DNA of 64,000 nucleotides from Trichobilharzia szidati (lineage: Eukaryota; Platyhelminthes; Trematoda; Strigeidida; Schistosomatidae): positions 57,323,564 through 57,387,563 of the forward strand of contig OX235279.1 in the NCBI GenBank assembly GCA_944472155.2. The letters are read 5' to 3'. The notes beneath the pieces are model-generated. The model did no database searches, was not told the DNA's origin, and saw nothing but the letters and a program-made list of their open reading frames with translations. Numbering within the stretch: position 1 is the first letter of the stretch; every line of letters begins with the position of its first letter. Below are positions 1-11,307 of this stretch, one piece after another. A program made the translations under genes and the position numbers.

Positions 1-3000
1 GGCATTTCCTCTTGTATTTGTGCTTGATTATTAACAACGACAAAAAGGGAGATAAGGTTGATTAGGCAGAGGGAGTTTTCCGAAAATGTATTAAGTTTGT
101 AGGTATACAGTGGGAAACGGAAAGCTTATTAGTGAAAAACTAAAACATCTACCACTCATTGGCTTCACTTAACGAAAAGCCTTTCTGACTGAAGAAAAAA
201 AGTCGGTATGCAAGTTTAAAGTGAAAAAATCACTGTTAAAATGCTGAATAATAAGTGAAGAATATTATTTTCCATCGCCTTTCGTAACAACAACTGTATA
301 ACCATCTTATTTAAAGAATAACTGTGTGTTAGCAACAGAAATATTTTTCATAACATAGAATCCTGAAGAAAAAGATACCTATAGTTTTATATTAGAAGAG
401 CACAATTAAATTGTTACCGTCACATGAATTAAAAAATGTGCATACGATAAAACCAACAGAAAAATGAAGTTCTTCATGTGAAATCTCAGGCAGTTTCGTC
501 TGAAGGCAAGGATAGGCATTTACTATTATATATCCATTGTTGCTTATGATCACTTACTACGTACAAAATAGAAAATTCAGTGTTGCATCAATGCGTATTA
601 CAATATGCACAGAGATAATACATCTTTTTGAAGAGAAAATTTTTGACTGCTTTAGCCTAACGATCCACTGCTGTAAAAAAGTATTGTCATTCTGCACCTA
701 TCCTTACATAAGTTCGGTTATACAGGTGTAGAACTTGGAGAAGTTTATAAAAGAAAGTTATTCATTTAATAATGTGTACTCCTAATAACGAAGATTTTAC
801 CGAAAGTACAGATTTGTTAGTTTAATTTTCCACCTAGTAAGCATGAATCTATAACAGCCCTTCAAACTGTAAGCAGAAAAGCTATTATAAACCTCACCGT
901 CTATAATCCCGAAAATCCTAAATATATTGATCAGAAATATTCCTATGTGCCTGTTCTAACACCATTATTTATTTTTCCATTTGCTGTTTCAGTATTTTTT
1001 ATAGAATAAAAAAGTATATTGACACACTTGTGTTAGAAAAAATAATACAAGTAAAAATAAACTGCGAAATTCTCACTTTTCTTCCCAATGATAATTGTGT
1101 TCTAATAGTAGTTTCTAACGTTAACAATTCATATGTCGCCCAGCCTTATCAGTAGGTTCATGTGTGCAAAAGTACACTTTTATTACCCTTTAGTTGATAA
1201 ATTTGTAAACAAGGCTTATCTACCTCTATACATCAATTTTTTTCATGTATTTCATCAAAACTCGCAGACGGAAATGGTGAAGTTCGCAGCCAAGGAAAGT
1301 GTTTTTTGGTTTGAAAGAAACAGCAGTCAACTAAACTTCTATAAATGAAAAAAATTAATTATGCTTGTTCTAGCAAGCTAAAAGGAAAGAAGAATCCTCC
1401 ACTTGAGTTATCACGTCAACTCCATATGACTTCACCTTTGTTTACCAATACTCAGATAACTGAATGAATAATTTATGACCTACTAGCTCAAACTCCACTG
1501 ACATTTTTACATATTAATGTTAATATTATTACTAGCAGTGGTGTTCGCTCAGGTATAATTAAAATAACTTAGGTAATAATATTTCTCAAGATGAAACAGA
1601 TTACCTTCATTCGCTTTCAAATTCTAGGTGAACTACGAAAACTAAATAGATCTTTCTCCTCACCACAATAATCGTCTTTCAAAAATACCAACGACCACAG
1701 TGAACCTATGTAGTTTTGAAAGTGCTGGTACTTCCTCTTTATAGGGGGTTATAGTATGACATCTGCATTTTTAAGAAGCATGGTGAATGTCGTGAAGTCA
1801 TCCTAAAACAATCTAATACCGTAAACTGTTGTGAATTGTACAGGAGTTATTTCGGATCTAATTTTGTTTAAAACTATGTATTTCCAATTTGTGTATACTC
1901 GAATAATTCTATACATTCTTATAAAGCTGAAAGAATATGTTAATCCATATAGTGATAAATTAATATTGGATGAGAAAATATTATTTAAAAGACTATAAGA
2001 AATTATAACACTTGTTTAACTGTAAGACGGTTTAGCTAAAACCAACAGCAGAGACATATAGTGGTGGTTTTCAGGAGCAAGGTAAAAATATGCAATTTAT
2101 AAGGGGTTGTAAATTTGAAAAATACTGTTTCAAAAACTACATGAAGCAGAAGGGGTATCCTGGTGTAAATTATTTTGCATGCATCTGATCGAAATGTGAT
2201 AAAACCATGAGAAAACAGCCAGTATCCTTTATTTGATGAAATATACTTATTAGGTCGAAATGTAGAAAATTGTGTGGTGTATGCAGTAACAGTCAAATGC
2301 CGTGTGTTTCTTGATCTTATAAATCAGCTATGTAATGTGAATAAATCCAGTTTGTTTTATTAAAACACGTCTGTATGAAACCGGTTATCCAGTGACTTTT
2401 CCGGAAGACATTGAGTTGTGAAAACAATGACTTAACAACTTTCATTTTGTAGTAAAAGCAGCTGATACACTTGATCGTATCATCTAAAAGTTGTTTTTGT
2501 GCACCCTTGCAGAAGCATAACAATAATTTCATACACAAACCCATAATTCTATGTTATTTGTCACAAATGACAGGCTGGTCACAATAAATAAACTTCAGTC
2601 TTTTTTATAACATATAAAACTGTGAATTTCCAATGGTAACCTTTGCTACGTCAACATTTTCATTACTATGTAAACTGTATTTCGACACAATGAAATTCTA
2701 GCCTGATAAAAGTTATCCATATTCAACATATTTCCTTTCAAATAGAATAATATGAAAGTACACTAAATTCTATACAAAGAGGTGAAGCAAATTAAAGAAG
2801 GTAGAGTTAACAACTCGACATTATTTGAATTGTTTTGAATGAAATTTTTTCTACTAATACGACATAAACATATGTTCAAAGTTTTCTACAAAAATGACAA
2901 TATACTACACAACACAATAGTATGAATATACAATACGATTTCTAAGTTCAATATCAAAATCATTAGTATTCATGCAGTTGAGACGTAATAGCACAATAAT

Positions 3001-3104
3001 CAGATTGGTCACTTTAGCAAGAGAAGTAAATGAAAATGGACAAATAAAATAATAACAGTCAGTATAAATATGATGGAGAAGATTTGTAGCTCACGCGGAT
3101 GATT
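1..3104. other. No gene recognised
   Basis: AT-rich DNA with stops in all frames; the longest open frames are under 90 codons and have no recognisable domain. No repeat related to the other elements of the window was seen here. Likely intergenic or intronic. Confidence 0.6.
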
Positions 3105-3635
3105 TTGATATAGTTGTGTTTTCTGAGTTGGATGGTCTATTTGCGAAGCTTTCATTGCCCTACTATAAGACTCAACAACGAAATAAACTAGCGTTCAAAA
3201 GACATGAAATCCACTTCCTCATATCGCTGCAGACAGACAATTACCGGCATTAATTCGACTGGAACAACGTGCAAATATTAAACAGAGGAAACTCCAAGAA
3301 TGCCAGAGAATTTTTAGAAGCCTGTTATTCCAGTGAATCGTCGATCAGTAGACACATTGACATAGACAGAATTTACCAAGAAGGAAATTTCATACACGAG
3401 AGGTCAAACTTCAGATAAAGGAAACAATCAGTACCAATACAAGTAGCCTAGAGTGTGTGAAAACACAAAAAACAACCAATCACGTTCACCAGGAGAAATG
3501 ACTAATAAACCCGTGGAGAAACCTAAAACCTCACTTCATAATGAAGTATACGCTGAAGATGCTGCCTAGTAAGGCAATGAAAGCTTCGTAAATAAACTAT
3601 CCAATTCAGAGAACACAACTACATTAAAAACAATC
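3105..3635 (+). mobile_element. PLE-D1: relic of a Penelope-like element 3' end with short inverted arms
   Basis: The stretch at about 3270-3400 matches the region at 58135-58255 that follows a GIY-YIG domain: both encode a degenerate version of the segment with NRGN, ARE and a run ending in IYQ. Reading is broken by stops. The outer ends form an inverted repeat: about 3110-3180 (ending in GAAGCTTTCATTGCC) pairs with about 3568-3632 (GGCAATGAAAGCTTCG). No reverse transcriptase remains. It belongs to the same family as the copies at 26455-27075 and 57885-58450 but is more diverged, so it is the oldest of the three. I found no convincing target-site duplication. Confidence 0.65.
3553..3584 (+). 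ncRNA. Candidate hammerhead-type motif in the PLE-D1 end
   Basis: CTGAAGA (3553-3559) is followed by a possible stem with GCC/GGC and then GAAA (3579-3582). This is the order of the two core boxes of a hammerhead ribozyme (CUGANGA, stem II, GAAA). Such ribozymes are known from the terminal repeats of Penelope-like elements. Stems I and III are not obvious, so activity is not claimed. Confidence 0.4.
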
Positions 3636-6249
3636 AGTGTTACAAAACTAGCAAATATCTCGATCAATATACCTCAATTAATTACTGGTATGAAAGTAAA
3701 GTGGATGAATGTATAGGTTAAGCCCCACTAAGAACAGCATTAATCCCCAGACTGCACTTACGCTAGCTTGCTTTAATTTCAGTGATATCAGTGATTCCAC
3801 TGGTAGCAACCACTGAACGTACTTTATCGGAAATGTACTGGACTATGTGACATGGCATGATGCTAAAATGAAGTTCTGATACACTAAGTTAACACTAATC
3901 CTACCGGAATTAAGAAAAACTGGTGATCTAGCATAACTTTGTTGGAGTTATATGAGATTATATGCCTAAAAGTGATGAGGGGAGCTGACGAATACTCCTA
4001 AATATGCACCATAAGATGTAAGGATGTTTCAGTAGACCTTCAATACATTTTTATGATGACAGTAACACCCTAGGGTCATTGCAGTATTTTTTTTACTGCA
4101 GTCAACACAAAGACCGTTGATTTTAAAAATTCTGATGAAAGATATAAGTCCGTAGTTTTTTAAGTTTTTTCTATCCTAGCTCTATTGCTGCTGAACCAGA
4201 AGATGATTCAAATATTTGATTTTTTTTCTCTAAGTTACTTCATCTTAAGTACACAAAGAGAGATGTGAGCATTTTCACAGGACGAGAATGACAACTGAAG
4301 ATATAAAACTTATTTTTTCCAAAGACAACCTATGCAGGCAGATTACCTGGATATACTATTATAACCTTCTAAAATAAATATGTAGTGCTATGAAGTGACA
4401 AGAATGCACTTCTTATGTTTCATTAGAACACATAACGTCTCTGGGTAAATCAGTTATTACCAGTGTTGGAAAAATGTGGTATCAAAAGATGAAAATGAGG
4501 AAGAATCAAAAGAAGTAAAACGAATCAAAAACAGTGACGTGATAAGATTATTTTAGAGTGACGAACACCATGAGCAATTTGTTGGAGAAAGTTAGGTATA
4601 CATAAGGATAACCTAAAAAGTTAAATTGTATATATGAAATAAAACATGGTGCTCTGGATGTTACTGTATGCAACAACAATACGAAAACAATTCCTAAGGA
4701 CAGCTGCAAAACCATCAGCATATTTTAAAAGATTCGGAAAGCATTTAGCGATAACGTTACAGACAACAGAAACGGTACATAAATAGACCTTGATAACATC
4801 AGGGGTTGACAAAAGGTATTTAGTCCACATGAAAGAGACTGACTGCGAAGGCATACATATGGAATATTTTCACAATGCTTAAATAGACGAGATCGAATTA
4901 TGGTCGTTCAGGCTTGACAGGTTCTGACTATATCGACTAATACAGTAGAGAATTGTACCCATACTGTTGTCATTTTAATTCAACTTACAGACAGGAATGT
5001 ACAAACATATATGATACATTAGTTTTTATTTATATTTCAGAAGCAGTCCATAAAATTTACCTTTACGAAAGTTTGAAATTAAGTGTTGAAATAAAAACTG
5101 AAAATATTGCTTTCCCTTGATAAATTTAAAATAAACATCAACTGTGCAGGATTTAATAAATTCATAAATTTCTTTAGTTTATAAGGTTAACAAACAGACA
5201 CACGAATTTGGTGATGAAGATTAGTGCAAATATAATATTTTGAATAACTTGTATGCTTAGCAAATGTGTAAAGGATAGTAAATGAGTAATAATTTTCCAA
5301 CACAATTAACAAGAGTTTGCTACATTTTGTACCACGCCATCAAAAAAGTTGGGCCTTTGTTTTCAGATGCTTACCGTAGTCAGTTTCAGCCTTTTTTCGC
5401 TGTATACTATTTACTACCATACTTTTTCCCTTATTTTCTTTTCATTTATTTATTCTGTTATTATTGAAATCAGAATATCTGCTTTGTCATACAGGATGTT
5501 GTCTTAAATTAAACACAACAGTTGACTACTAATTATTCTTGGTATTTTTTAAACCTACTTTATGAGTTTAAAGGAAGCTTGTTACCATTGTTCCACTTAT
5601 GTAGATATTTAACTTGATAAGGTTTCCCTTAATAAAGTTTAGTTATTCACAGTTTCCACTACTTCTACCATGGCAACTCCGTTTTATGTGGTGATAATTA
5701 CTTTTTTGAATATTATTACTTCTTAATTACGTAAGCAAAGTGTAGTTGTTTGCTTTTGGTTAATAGATTTGTTGGACTTGAAAATTATTTATTGTCATCA
5801 TGATTATGTGTTTCTAGTTACGTTAACTTGATAAACTGATTTGAATAATCACTTCTGCGAGGTATTCAGCTGATGAGATTTAAGAATTTATGAAATCCTT
5901 TTTTTCACAATTGTTTCCTTTATCAATCTGTAACATAGGTGGAATTCCTACGAATATTTATGTTCATATCCAGTTAGATTTTGACCGAAAATTTTGTGAT
6001 GGTAACTATCACAGTTATACAGTTAGTCGTTTCTTGCTAAGCATAACGAATGTTTTCCTTCAGAATATTTATATTACAATAAAATGATGTTTTTCAAAGT
6101 TTATCAGCATTTCTCATAACGAGAAATTTTATTCATCAACTATGATAACTATGATTGCTTTGTTGCTACTTCGGATTTCTTATGATTTAAAATTAGTGAT
6201 ATTTACAATGATATAAATTACATTAGTACAGACTGTTTCTCAAAACAAC
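3636..6249. other. No gene recognised
   Basis: AT-rich sequence without a supportable coding region, RNA gene or element fragment. Open frames such as those near 4621-4854 and 5282-5467 are short, of low complexity and lack known motifs. Confidence 0.6.
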
Positions 6250-6264
6250 ATCAATTTCAGAATC
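6250..6264 (+). repeat. Target-site duplication, left copy, of PLE-A
   Basis: ATCAATTTCAGAATC, identical to 9403-9417. The pair brackets PLE-A exactly and marks it as a single insertion event. Confidence 0.85.
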
Positions 6265-6848
6265 TCCAAAAGAATAGACACTGAACAAAGAGAACTCTTT
6301 TCGATAAATTCATCATCAGGTTCTACAATTATATATACATTATAATGAATGAATGAATTAGTCTTATGAACGACATTAATGTTTAAATAACATCAAATCA
6401 ATAATATTGATAAATTACAGCTGAACAGCATCAACATAAAATAAACTGAATGTCAGAAGAATTAGGAAAGGTAATGGTACAAATTTATGAGTTTATAGTC
6501 TCTACTGAGGGCCAGGGCAGTAGTAGGGGCTGGACTTGTTTCTTTTGGACACAGAGCGCTGGTTGTTTGAGGCGAATTGCAATAGCCTCTGCTGTTTGGA
6601 GTAAGCGGTGCTTCGACGATTTTGGTAGTTTGTTAGGCACCCGGTATATTATGGAGAAGGATTCGTCTACGCTGGCTTTGTGACCGGTTTGCACCAGATG
6701 GTCTAATATCGAGCTGTTAATACTTTTAACTACACCTTTACTAAGCCATAGTAGGATACATTCTCGAGCACTAAAAATCAAGTTCCTAGAGCAACGGCCA
6801 ACATAACTCTCTCCACAAGCGCAGTTGAATTGATAAATACAATTTGAA
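6265..6848 (-). repeat. PLE-A left inverted arm
   Basis: Reverse complement of about 8799-9380. It contains the GIY-YIG coding end, the 3' UTR and a hammerhead-like core close to the outer tip. Homology to the right arm stops at the codons preceding CIYQF, where this side continues into the RT linker. Confidence 0.85.
6299..6319 (-). ncRNA. Candidate hammerhead core, PLE-A left arm
   Basis: On the minus strand CTGATGA (6313-6319) is followed after 10 nt by GAAA (6299-6302). The boxes and their order match the hammerhead core known from PLE terminal repeats, but the intervening 10 nt form only a weak stem. Confidence 0.4.
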
Positions 6849-8798
6849 GTGGCCAGTCTAGGTACTTCATCTTTCAGTCGAGGTAGCACCATCGGTCTTG
6901 TAGAGAATAAGATGTGTAGTTCGCCAGCATTAAAAGTTCTTTGAACTGCTTTTCTTAATTTCTTTGTAATTAACTCACTTGGTTTATCGCCCTTGAATTG
7001 TAGTCGTATATAAAGGGTCGTCCTTTTCGGCCTTCTTCGTCATATGTTTCTTGATAAACTTGTCAGGATAACCATTTTCAATTAAAGTATCATATACCAT
7101 GCTTAATTCATCTTTAATTACTTCTTCAGAGCATATAGCTCTAACTCTGTGGCTAAGGGTCTTCACCAAATTCCTTTTGTATTTGATGGGAACGAAGCTA
7201 TGAAAGTGTGTATATTGTCCCGTCCAAGTACTTTTTCTATGTTAATTTCTTTTTATGCTTCCGTCTGGTTTTCTTGTAAGTAGGACATCGAGGAAGGCAA
7301 TTCTGTCTTGGGATTCCTCCTCGCATGTGAATTTCATAGCCGGATGTACTTCATTGAATTCAGTAATTATTGTAGTCCTATCGGAAGCATTATCACAAAG
7401 AATAAAGGTGTCATCCATGTATCGGCAATAAAATGATAGCTTACTGATAAGGTTGTTCAGAGGTCCATTTTCTAGCTTACTTAGAGAGAAATCAGCCAGA
7501 ATTGGACCTAATGGGGAGCCCATTGCCACCCCGTCCACTTGCCTGTAAAGCGTGCCGTCAAATTTGAAGTTTACATTCATGGTACATCTTAATATCAATT
7601 CTTTTAGGATTTCAATATGGATTCCAATGTTTATCGACTGCTTGTCCACTTGTTCACATATATAATTAACTGTTTCTATTAGAGGTGCATTTGTGAATAA
7701 CGATGCTATGTCCAGAGGTATCATGGTTTTGTCCTTGACATTATTATCTTTTATTTTGTCTACGAATTCAAATACATCTTTGACGCTATATTTCACTATC
7801 TTCTCATGCAATGGTTTGAGAATATTTACTAACCATCTAGCTAGAGCATGGTAGGGCGAATTTTGCATATCAAGTATTGGTCTTAACGGTACCCCTGGTT
7901 TATGCACTTTAGGTAGGCCATACAATCTTGGCATATACGTGCCCGTTGGTCTGATTTCTTCATATAAACTTTCAGAAATTATCTGCTCCTCCCTTAATTT
8001 CTTCAAACGTCTGGTTAATTCATTCCCTATTTTGTTATTGAAATCTTTCTTCTCCTCAAGTTTTTGAAACTTCTGTGTATCCTTTAATATATCCTTCATC
8101 TTTTTAATATAGTCATTTCTATCAAGAAGGACTACTCCTGACCCTTTATCCGGCTTTGTGATTATCAGTCTTTCATCATTTATCAGTCTTTTTAGTTCTT
8201 CTCTGTGTTCCTTTGTCAAGAAACTTTTACTGTCGCATTTGAGGCTTTTGTACTGATAACAACAATCCACTAGACTGGATTTGAAGCGTTCTAGTTCGAA
8301 GGTGGATGATGGAGCTAGATCCCTTGTTTGACTAAATAGGTTTTCAAATTCAATATCAGTATCTAAGTAATTACTTCGTTTCGGTCTGTCACAAAATCGA
8401 AGGCCAAGTGAAAGTACTTCAAGTTGCACCTTATTTAATTCAACACTACTATAATTGTAGACGTACTTTTTAGGATCTGATGGAAATTTACCAGCCTCTG
8501 GCTTCCTTTCAAGTCCTTTCATGAGCTCTATCTGCTTCTCCTGTGCTCTTCGTTCACTAACTTGGGTAACGTATTCCATGAAAGGCGTTCGAAGATCTTC
8601 TGACAGTTCATCTACCGCATATTGCCTACGAGCGATATTCATTTCATTCTCTTGAATGAAAGTAGATAAAGAGTCTTTTTGGTTTAGTGCATATCGTTTC
8701 AGCGTTTTCCTATTGGGATGAACTCTGCTTCGACGTAGAGACTTGTAATAAACTTTAGGATAGTGATTTAACTCGATGCAATTGTTAATAAAATCCAA
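6485..8798 (-). pseudogene. Penelope-like reverse transcriptase with GIY-YIG endonuclease (disrupted)
   Basis: The RT body is open from 8798 to 7242 (518 codons; the first is a TTG at the arm junction, so the true N-terminus is lost). Motifs by residue: TKPDKGSGVVLL near 214 (RT1), YGLPKVHK at 293, LDIASLFTNAPL at 362 (catalytic Asp), DGVAMGSPLGPILAD at 422, RYMDD at 459 (catalytic Asp pair) and FLDV near 502. A TAA at 7242-7244 interrupts the frame after PDGSIKRN; the same frame then resumes (HRKSTWTGQ) and runs to a single-base frameshift near 7010, after which the GIY-YIG domain follows at 6892-6485 (CIYQFNCACGESYVGRC). The expected REH of the endonuclease reads REC. PLE RTs use target-primed reverse transcription in the nucleus. 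As it stands this copy cannot make the full protein. Confidence 0.88.
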
Positions 8799-9162
8799 TT
8801 CAAATTGTATTTATCAATTCAACTGCGCTTGTGGAGAGAGTTATGTTGGCCGTTGCTCTAGGAACTTGATTTTTAGTGCTCGAGAATGTATCCTACTATG
8901 GCTTAGTAAAGGTGTAGTTAAAAGTATTAACAGCTCGATATTAGACCATCTGGTGCAAACCGGTCACAAAGCCAGCGTAGACGAATCCTTCTCCATAATA
9001 TACCGGGTGCCTAACAAACTACCAAAATCGTCGAAGCACCGCTTACTCCAAACAGCAGAGGCTATTGCAATTCGCCTCAAACAACCAGCGCTCTGTGTCC
9101 AAAAGAAACAAGTCCAGCCCCTACTACTGCCCTGGCCCTCAGTAGAAACTATAAACTCATAA
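8799..9162 (+). pseudogene. Inverted duplicate of the GIY-YIG endonuclease domain
   Basis: Encodes the same residues as 6485-6845 on the other strand, from CIYQFNCACG through YVGRC, the REC variant of the REH motif, LDHLVQTGHK, AEAIAIRL and PALCVQKKQVQP to the stop. It is an arm passenger without RT or linker. The open frame beginning at 8776 takes its first few codons from RT antisense sequence. It is unlikely to be a gene in its own right. Confidence 0.8.
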
Positions 9163-9327
9163 ATTTGTACCATTACCTTTCCTAATTCTTCTGACATTCA
9201 GTTTATTTTATGTTGATGCTGTTCAGCTGTAATTTATCAATATTATTGATTTGATGTTATTTAAACATTAATGTCGTTCATAAGACTAATTCATTCATTC
9301 ATTATAATGTATATATAATTGTAGAAC

Positions 9328-9349
9328 CTGATGATGAATTTATCGAAAA
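9328..9349 (+). ncRNA. Candidate hammerhead core, PLE-A right arm
   Basis: CTGATGA (9328-9334) then GAAA (9345-9348); mirror image of the motif at 6299-6319. Confidence 0.4.
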
Positions 9350-9402
9350 GAGTTCTCTTTGTTCAGTGTCTATTCTTTTGAAAATTTTAATGGGCGTTTT
9401 TA

Positions 9403-9417
9403 ATCAATTTCAGAATC
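9403..9417 (+). repeat. Target-site duplication, right copy, of PLE-A
   Basis: ATCAATTTCAGAATC, identical to 6250-6264. Confidence 0.85.
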
Positions 9418-9698
9418 ATTGAGAACTAAGGCACACTACGCAAGGTTTTCCTCCTACGTTAGGAGTTTTCGAAAGTTTTCACCCTCCACAATACTGAATT
9501 CAGAACTACAAGTTGACGGTTTTCCGACGTTTACCAAAATGTTTTGAATGTATAATATGAGGTCTTGACTGACAGGCGTTACAAATATCTGTGAAAATAT
9601 CAGTATGGAAATGGGTGTTAATTAATAGGAAATATTACTGCCGAATTTCTATGGCATACTGATGCTATGTATATTGAATCTTAAGCGTCTTAATTGCA

Positions 9699-9712
9699 TA
9701 CTTCCGATAAAG
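9699..9712 (+). repeat. Target-site duplication, left copy, of PLE-B
   Basis: TACTTCCGATAAAG, identical to 11294-11307. Confidence 0.85.
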
Positions 9713-9817
9713 TATCATTGATATAAGAATAAAACTTGGGCACTGTGGTAGAGTGTAATTCCATTATGGGTAAATTTTTATTTTGATAGAGTCTCACAGT
9801 GTTATACAGTAATATTT

Positions 9818-9858
9818 ACTGATGACGTTTCGAGCACAATTTATTGCTCATAATCATA
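9818..9858 (-). ncRNA. Candidate minimal hammerhead, PLE-B left arm
   Basis: On the minus strand ATTATGA is followed by a stem-loop with GAGCA/TGCTC and then GAAACGTC. The layout (TGA, stem II, GAAAC, GTC) matches the short-stem-III hammerheads described in PLEs, but the first box departs from CTGATGA. Confidence 0.45.
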
Positions 9859-9889
9859 TCAAGGTAATCACACGACTTCCTAAATTCAT

Positions 9890-11146
9890 TTATATAGTTC
9901 CATTGTTTTTCACTTGATTTTCACTTGATTTGATTGGTAGTATTATTTTCCATATTTCAGGTATGAGTGATGATTCATTCCTATTGCATGTGTTGGGTGT
10001 AGATTCGATGAACAAAGATTCAGTAATCAACCTCTCTCTCCACCCACCTAGATTACTTTTTAGAATTTTAACCCTATCCCACCCTATTGTGTGGTTGTGT
10101 GTTAATGCATGCATTGCAATTGCCGAGCTTTTTTCTAAATTACTTATCTTCTCGGGGTCAACCATTCTTACCTTAGCTAAATTCTTATGTTCTGACAATC
10201 TGACTACCCCTGACCTACTAGTTTGACCTATGTAGTTGACCTCACAGTCATTGCAGGGTATTTTGTAAATTATATTATTTTGTCTAATTGGGTTCACTGG
10301 GTCCCTTAACCTACAGAGCTTGTCTCTGAGTGAGTTTGTAGGTTTAAATGCCACCCTAATTCCTGCTTTATTTAGAATCCTACGTAGGGTCTCAGATGTC
10401 CCTTCTTTATATGGTATAACTGTAGATGACTTATATTCTCTCTTATTTATTTTATTACTACTAGTTTCACAATTCTTTTTATTTTTCTTTTGGCGTTTTT
10501 CAATCTTCCTAATGAATTTTAGAGGATAGTTATTTAAAACCAACGCCTCTTCTATCTGTTTTATTTCATCATTAAGGTCTTTTTTTGTGCTACTTAGTGC
10601 TACTGCTCGGTTTGTTAAACACTTAACTAAGCCTGCCTTAACAGTTAAAGGATGAGATGAATTAAAGTCTAAATGTCTATTAGAATGCGTTGGTTTTCTA
10701 TAAACACTAGTGTGTAGTTTGCCTTCTTCTATTCGTTTTATTTTACAATCTAACATAGCTAATTCTCCTCGTTCATTTTCGGTTTCAAATGTGAATTTTA
10801 TTCCCTCTACTAGTGAGTTTATGTGTGTCAAGAAGCTAGAGATATGTTCTGTTTTTAACACTGTGAAAGTGTCATCCACATATCTCCACCATATTTTTGG
10901 AGTAGGATTAAATGTATTAAGTGCCATATTTTCCCAGCTATCCATAAATATATCTGCCACGATAGGGGATATTGGTGATCCCATTGCTACACCTTCAGTT
11001 TGTCTATATATTTTGCCTTGGAATTTAAATATAGTAGATGTGAGGCATAGCTGAATCCCTAAAATAATTTCCTCAATGGACAGCTTTGTCCTATGATTGA
11101 GTTCAGTATCCGCAGTTAGTTCTTTTTTAACTGCTTCTAAGGCCAT
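9890..11146 (-). CDS. Penelope-like RT C-terminal half plus GIY-YIG endonuclease, 5'-truncated
   Basis: Intact 418-codon frame. Residues 44-65 (GKIYRQTEGVAMGSPISP...) are RT motif 4, RYVDD at 88-92 is the catalytic motif and LDCKIKR near 132 is the following RT block. A basic linker (about 213-235) with many Lys leads to the GIY-YIG domain: IIYKIPCNDCEVNYIGQTSR near 292-311 with a CxxC pair, SEH at 318-320 and ITESLFIE near 374-381. RT motifs 1-3, including the first catalytic Asp, are missing because the element is truncated, so the product cannot be an active polymerase; the endonuclease part looks complete. The start is the first ATG just inside the right arm and is a by-product of truncation. 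The family differs clearly from PLE-A and PLE-F (YIGQTSR against YVGRC or YIGRC). Confidence 0.85.
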   Translation of the reverse strand: MALEAVKKELTADTELNHRTKLSIEEIILGIQLCLTSTIFKFQGKIYRQTEGVAMGSPISPIVADIFMDSWENMALNTFNPTPKIWWRYVDDTFTVLKTEHISSFLTHINSLVEGIKFTFETENERGELAMLDCKIKRIEEGKLHTSVYRKPTHSNRHLDFNSSHPLTVKAGLVKCLTNRAVALSSTKKDLNDEIKQIEEALVLNNYPLKFIRKIEKRQKKNKKNCETSSNKINKREYKSSTVIPYKEGTSETLRRILNKAGIRVAFKPTNSLRDKLCRLRDPVNPIRQNNIIYKIPCNDCEVNYIGQTSRSGVVRLSEHKNLAKVRMVDPEKISNLEKSSAIAMHALTHNHTIGWDRVKILKSNLGGWRERLITESLFIESTPNTCNRNESSLIPEIWKIILPIKSSENQVKNNGTI

Positions 11147-11151
11147 ATTGA

Positions 11152-11293
11152 CTGGAAAATAATACTACCAATCAAATCAAGTGAAAATCAAGTGAAAAAC
11201 AATGGAACTATATAAATGAATTTAGGAAGTTGTGTGATTACCTTGATATGATTATGAGCAATAAATTGTGCTCGAAACGTCATCAGTAAATAT
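11152..11293 (+). repeat. PLE-B right inverted arm
   Basis: Reverse complement of about 9810-9957; the repeated AAGTGAAAATCAAGTGAAAA segment and the CTCGAAACGTCATCAGT segment are both present in each arm. Confidence 0.85.
11246..11286 (+). ncRNA. Candidate minimal hammerhead, PLE-B right arm
   Basis: Mirror copy of the motif at 9818-9858: ATTATGA, stem-loop, GAAACGTC. Confidence 0.45.
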
Positions 11294-11307
11294 TACTTCC
11301 GATAAAG
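11294..11307 (+). repeat. Target-site duplication, right copy, of PLE-B
   Basis: TACTTCCGATAAAG, identical to 9699-9712. Confidence 0.85.

Larger units (their letters stand above)
8799..9380 (+). repeat. PLE-A right inverted arm
   Basis: Inverted copy of 6265-6848. It starts abruptly in the codons before CIYQF, directly against the 5'-truncated RT body, and ends with the same tip as the left arm. Confidence 0.85.
6265..9402 (-). mobile_element. PLE-A: near-complete Penelope-like retroelement with inverted terminal arms
   Basis: A 3.1-kb insertion bounded by a 15-bp direct repeat. From right to left on the minus strand it holds an RT body, a linker, a GIY-YIG endonuclease and a 3' UTR. At its right end sits an inverted copy of the GIY-YIG segment plus 3' UTR, so the whole is a palindrome with arms of about 583 bp. 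The arms are nearly identical (one substitution seen by eye, near 9146), which indicates a recent insertion. The last 22 bp at the right (about 9381-9402) are not paired with the left arm. The RT is broken by one stop and one frameshift and its 5' part is missing at the arm junction. Confidence 0.88.
9713..11293 (-). mobile_element. PLE-B: short 5'-truncated Penelope-like element
   Basis: A 1.58-kb insertion flanked by a perfect 14-bp direct repeat. On the minus strand it carries the C-terminal half of the RT, a linker, GIY-YIG and a 3' UTR ending at the left. The right end is an inverted copy of only about 142 bp of the 3' UTR (11152-11293 pairs with about 9810-9957). The left tail (9713-9809) is unpaired and ends in TA-rich sequence. 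The same tail, with ACTCTACCACAGTGCCCA, recurs at 57110-57130 in PLE-E. Confidence 0.88.

Noticed and set aside
459..479. Short open frames throughout 1-6000 and other unique stretches as host exons
   Set aside because: All are short, AT-driven, lack domains and show no supporting splice context that I can judge by eye.
7390..7425. YMDD in the RT as a retroviral polymerase
   Set aside because: The surrounding motifs (YGLPKVHK, GVAMGSPLGP, fused GIY-YIG) are diagnostic of Penelope-like elements.
10320..11054. Plus-strand frames over PLE-B (also those over PLE-F at 35276-35713 and PLE-C at 43022-43363)
   Set aside because: They are antisense shadows of the RT and endonuclease frames.
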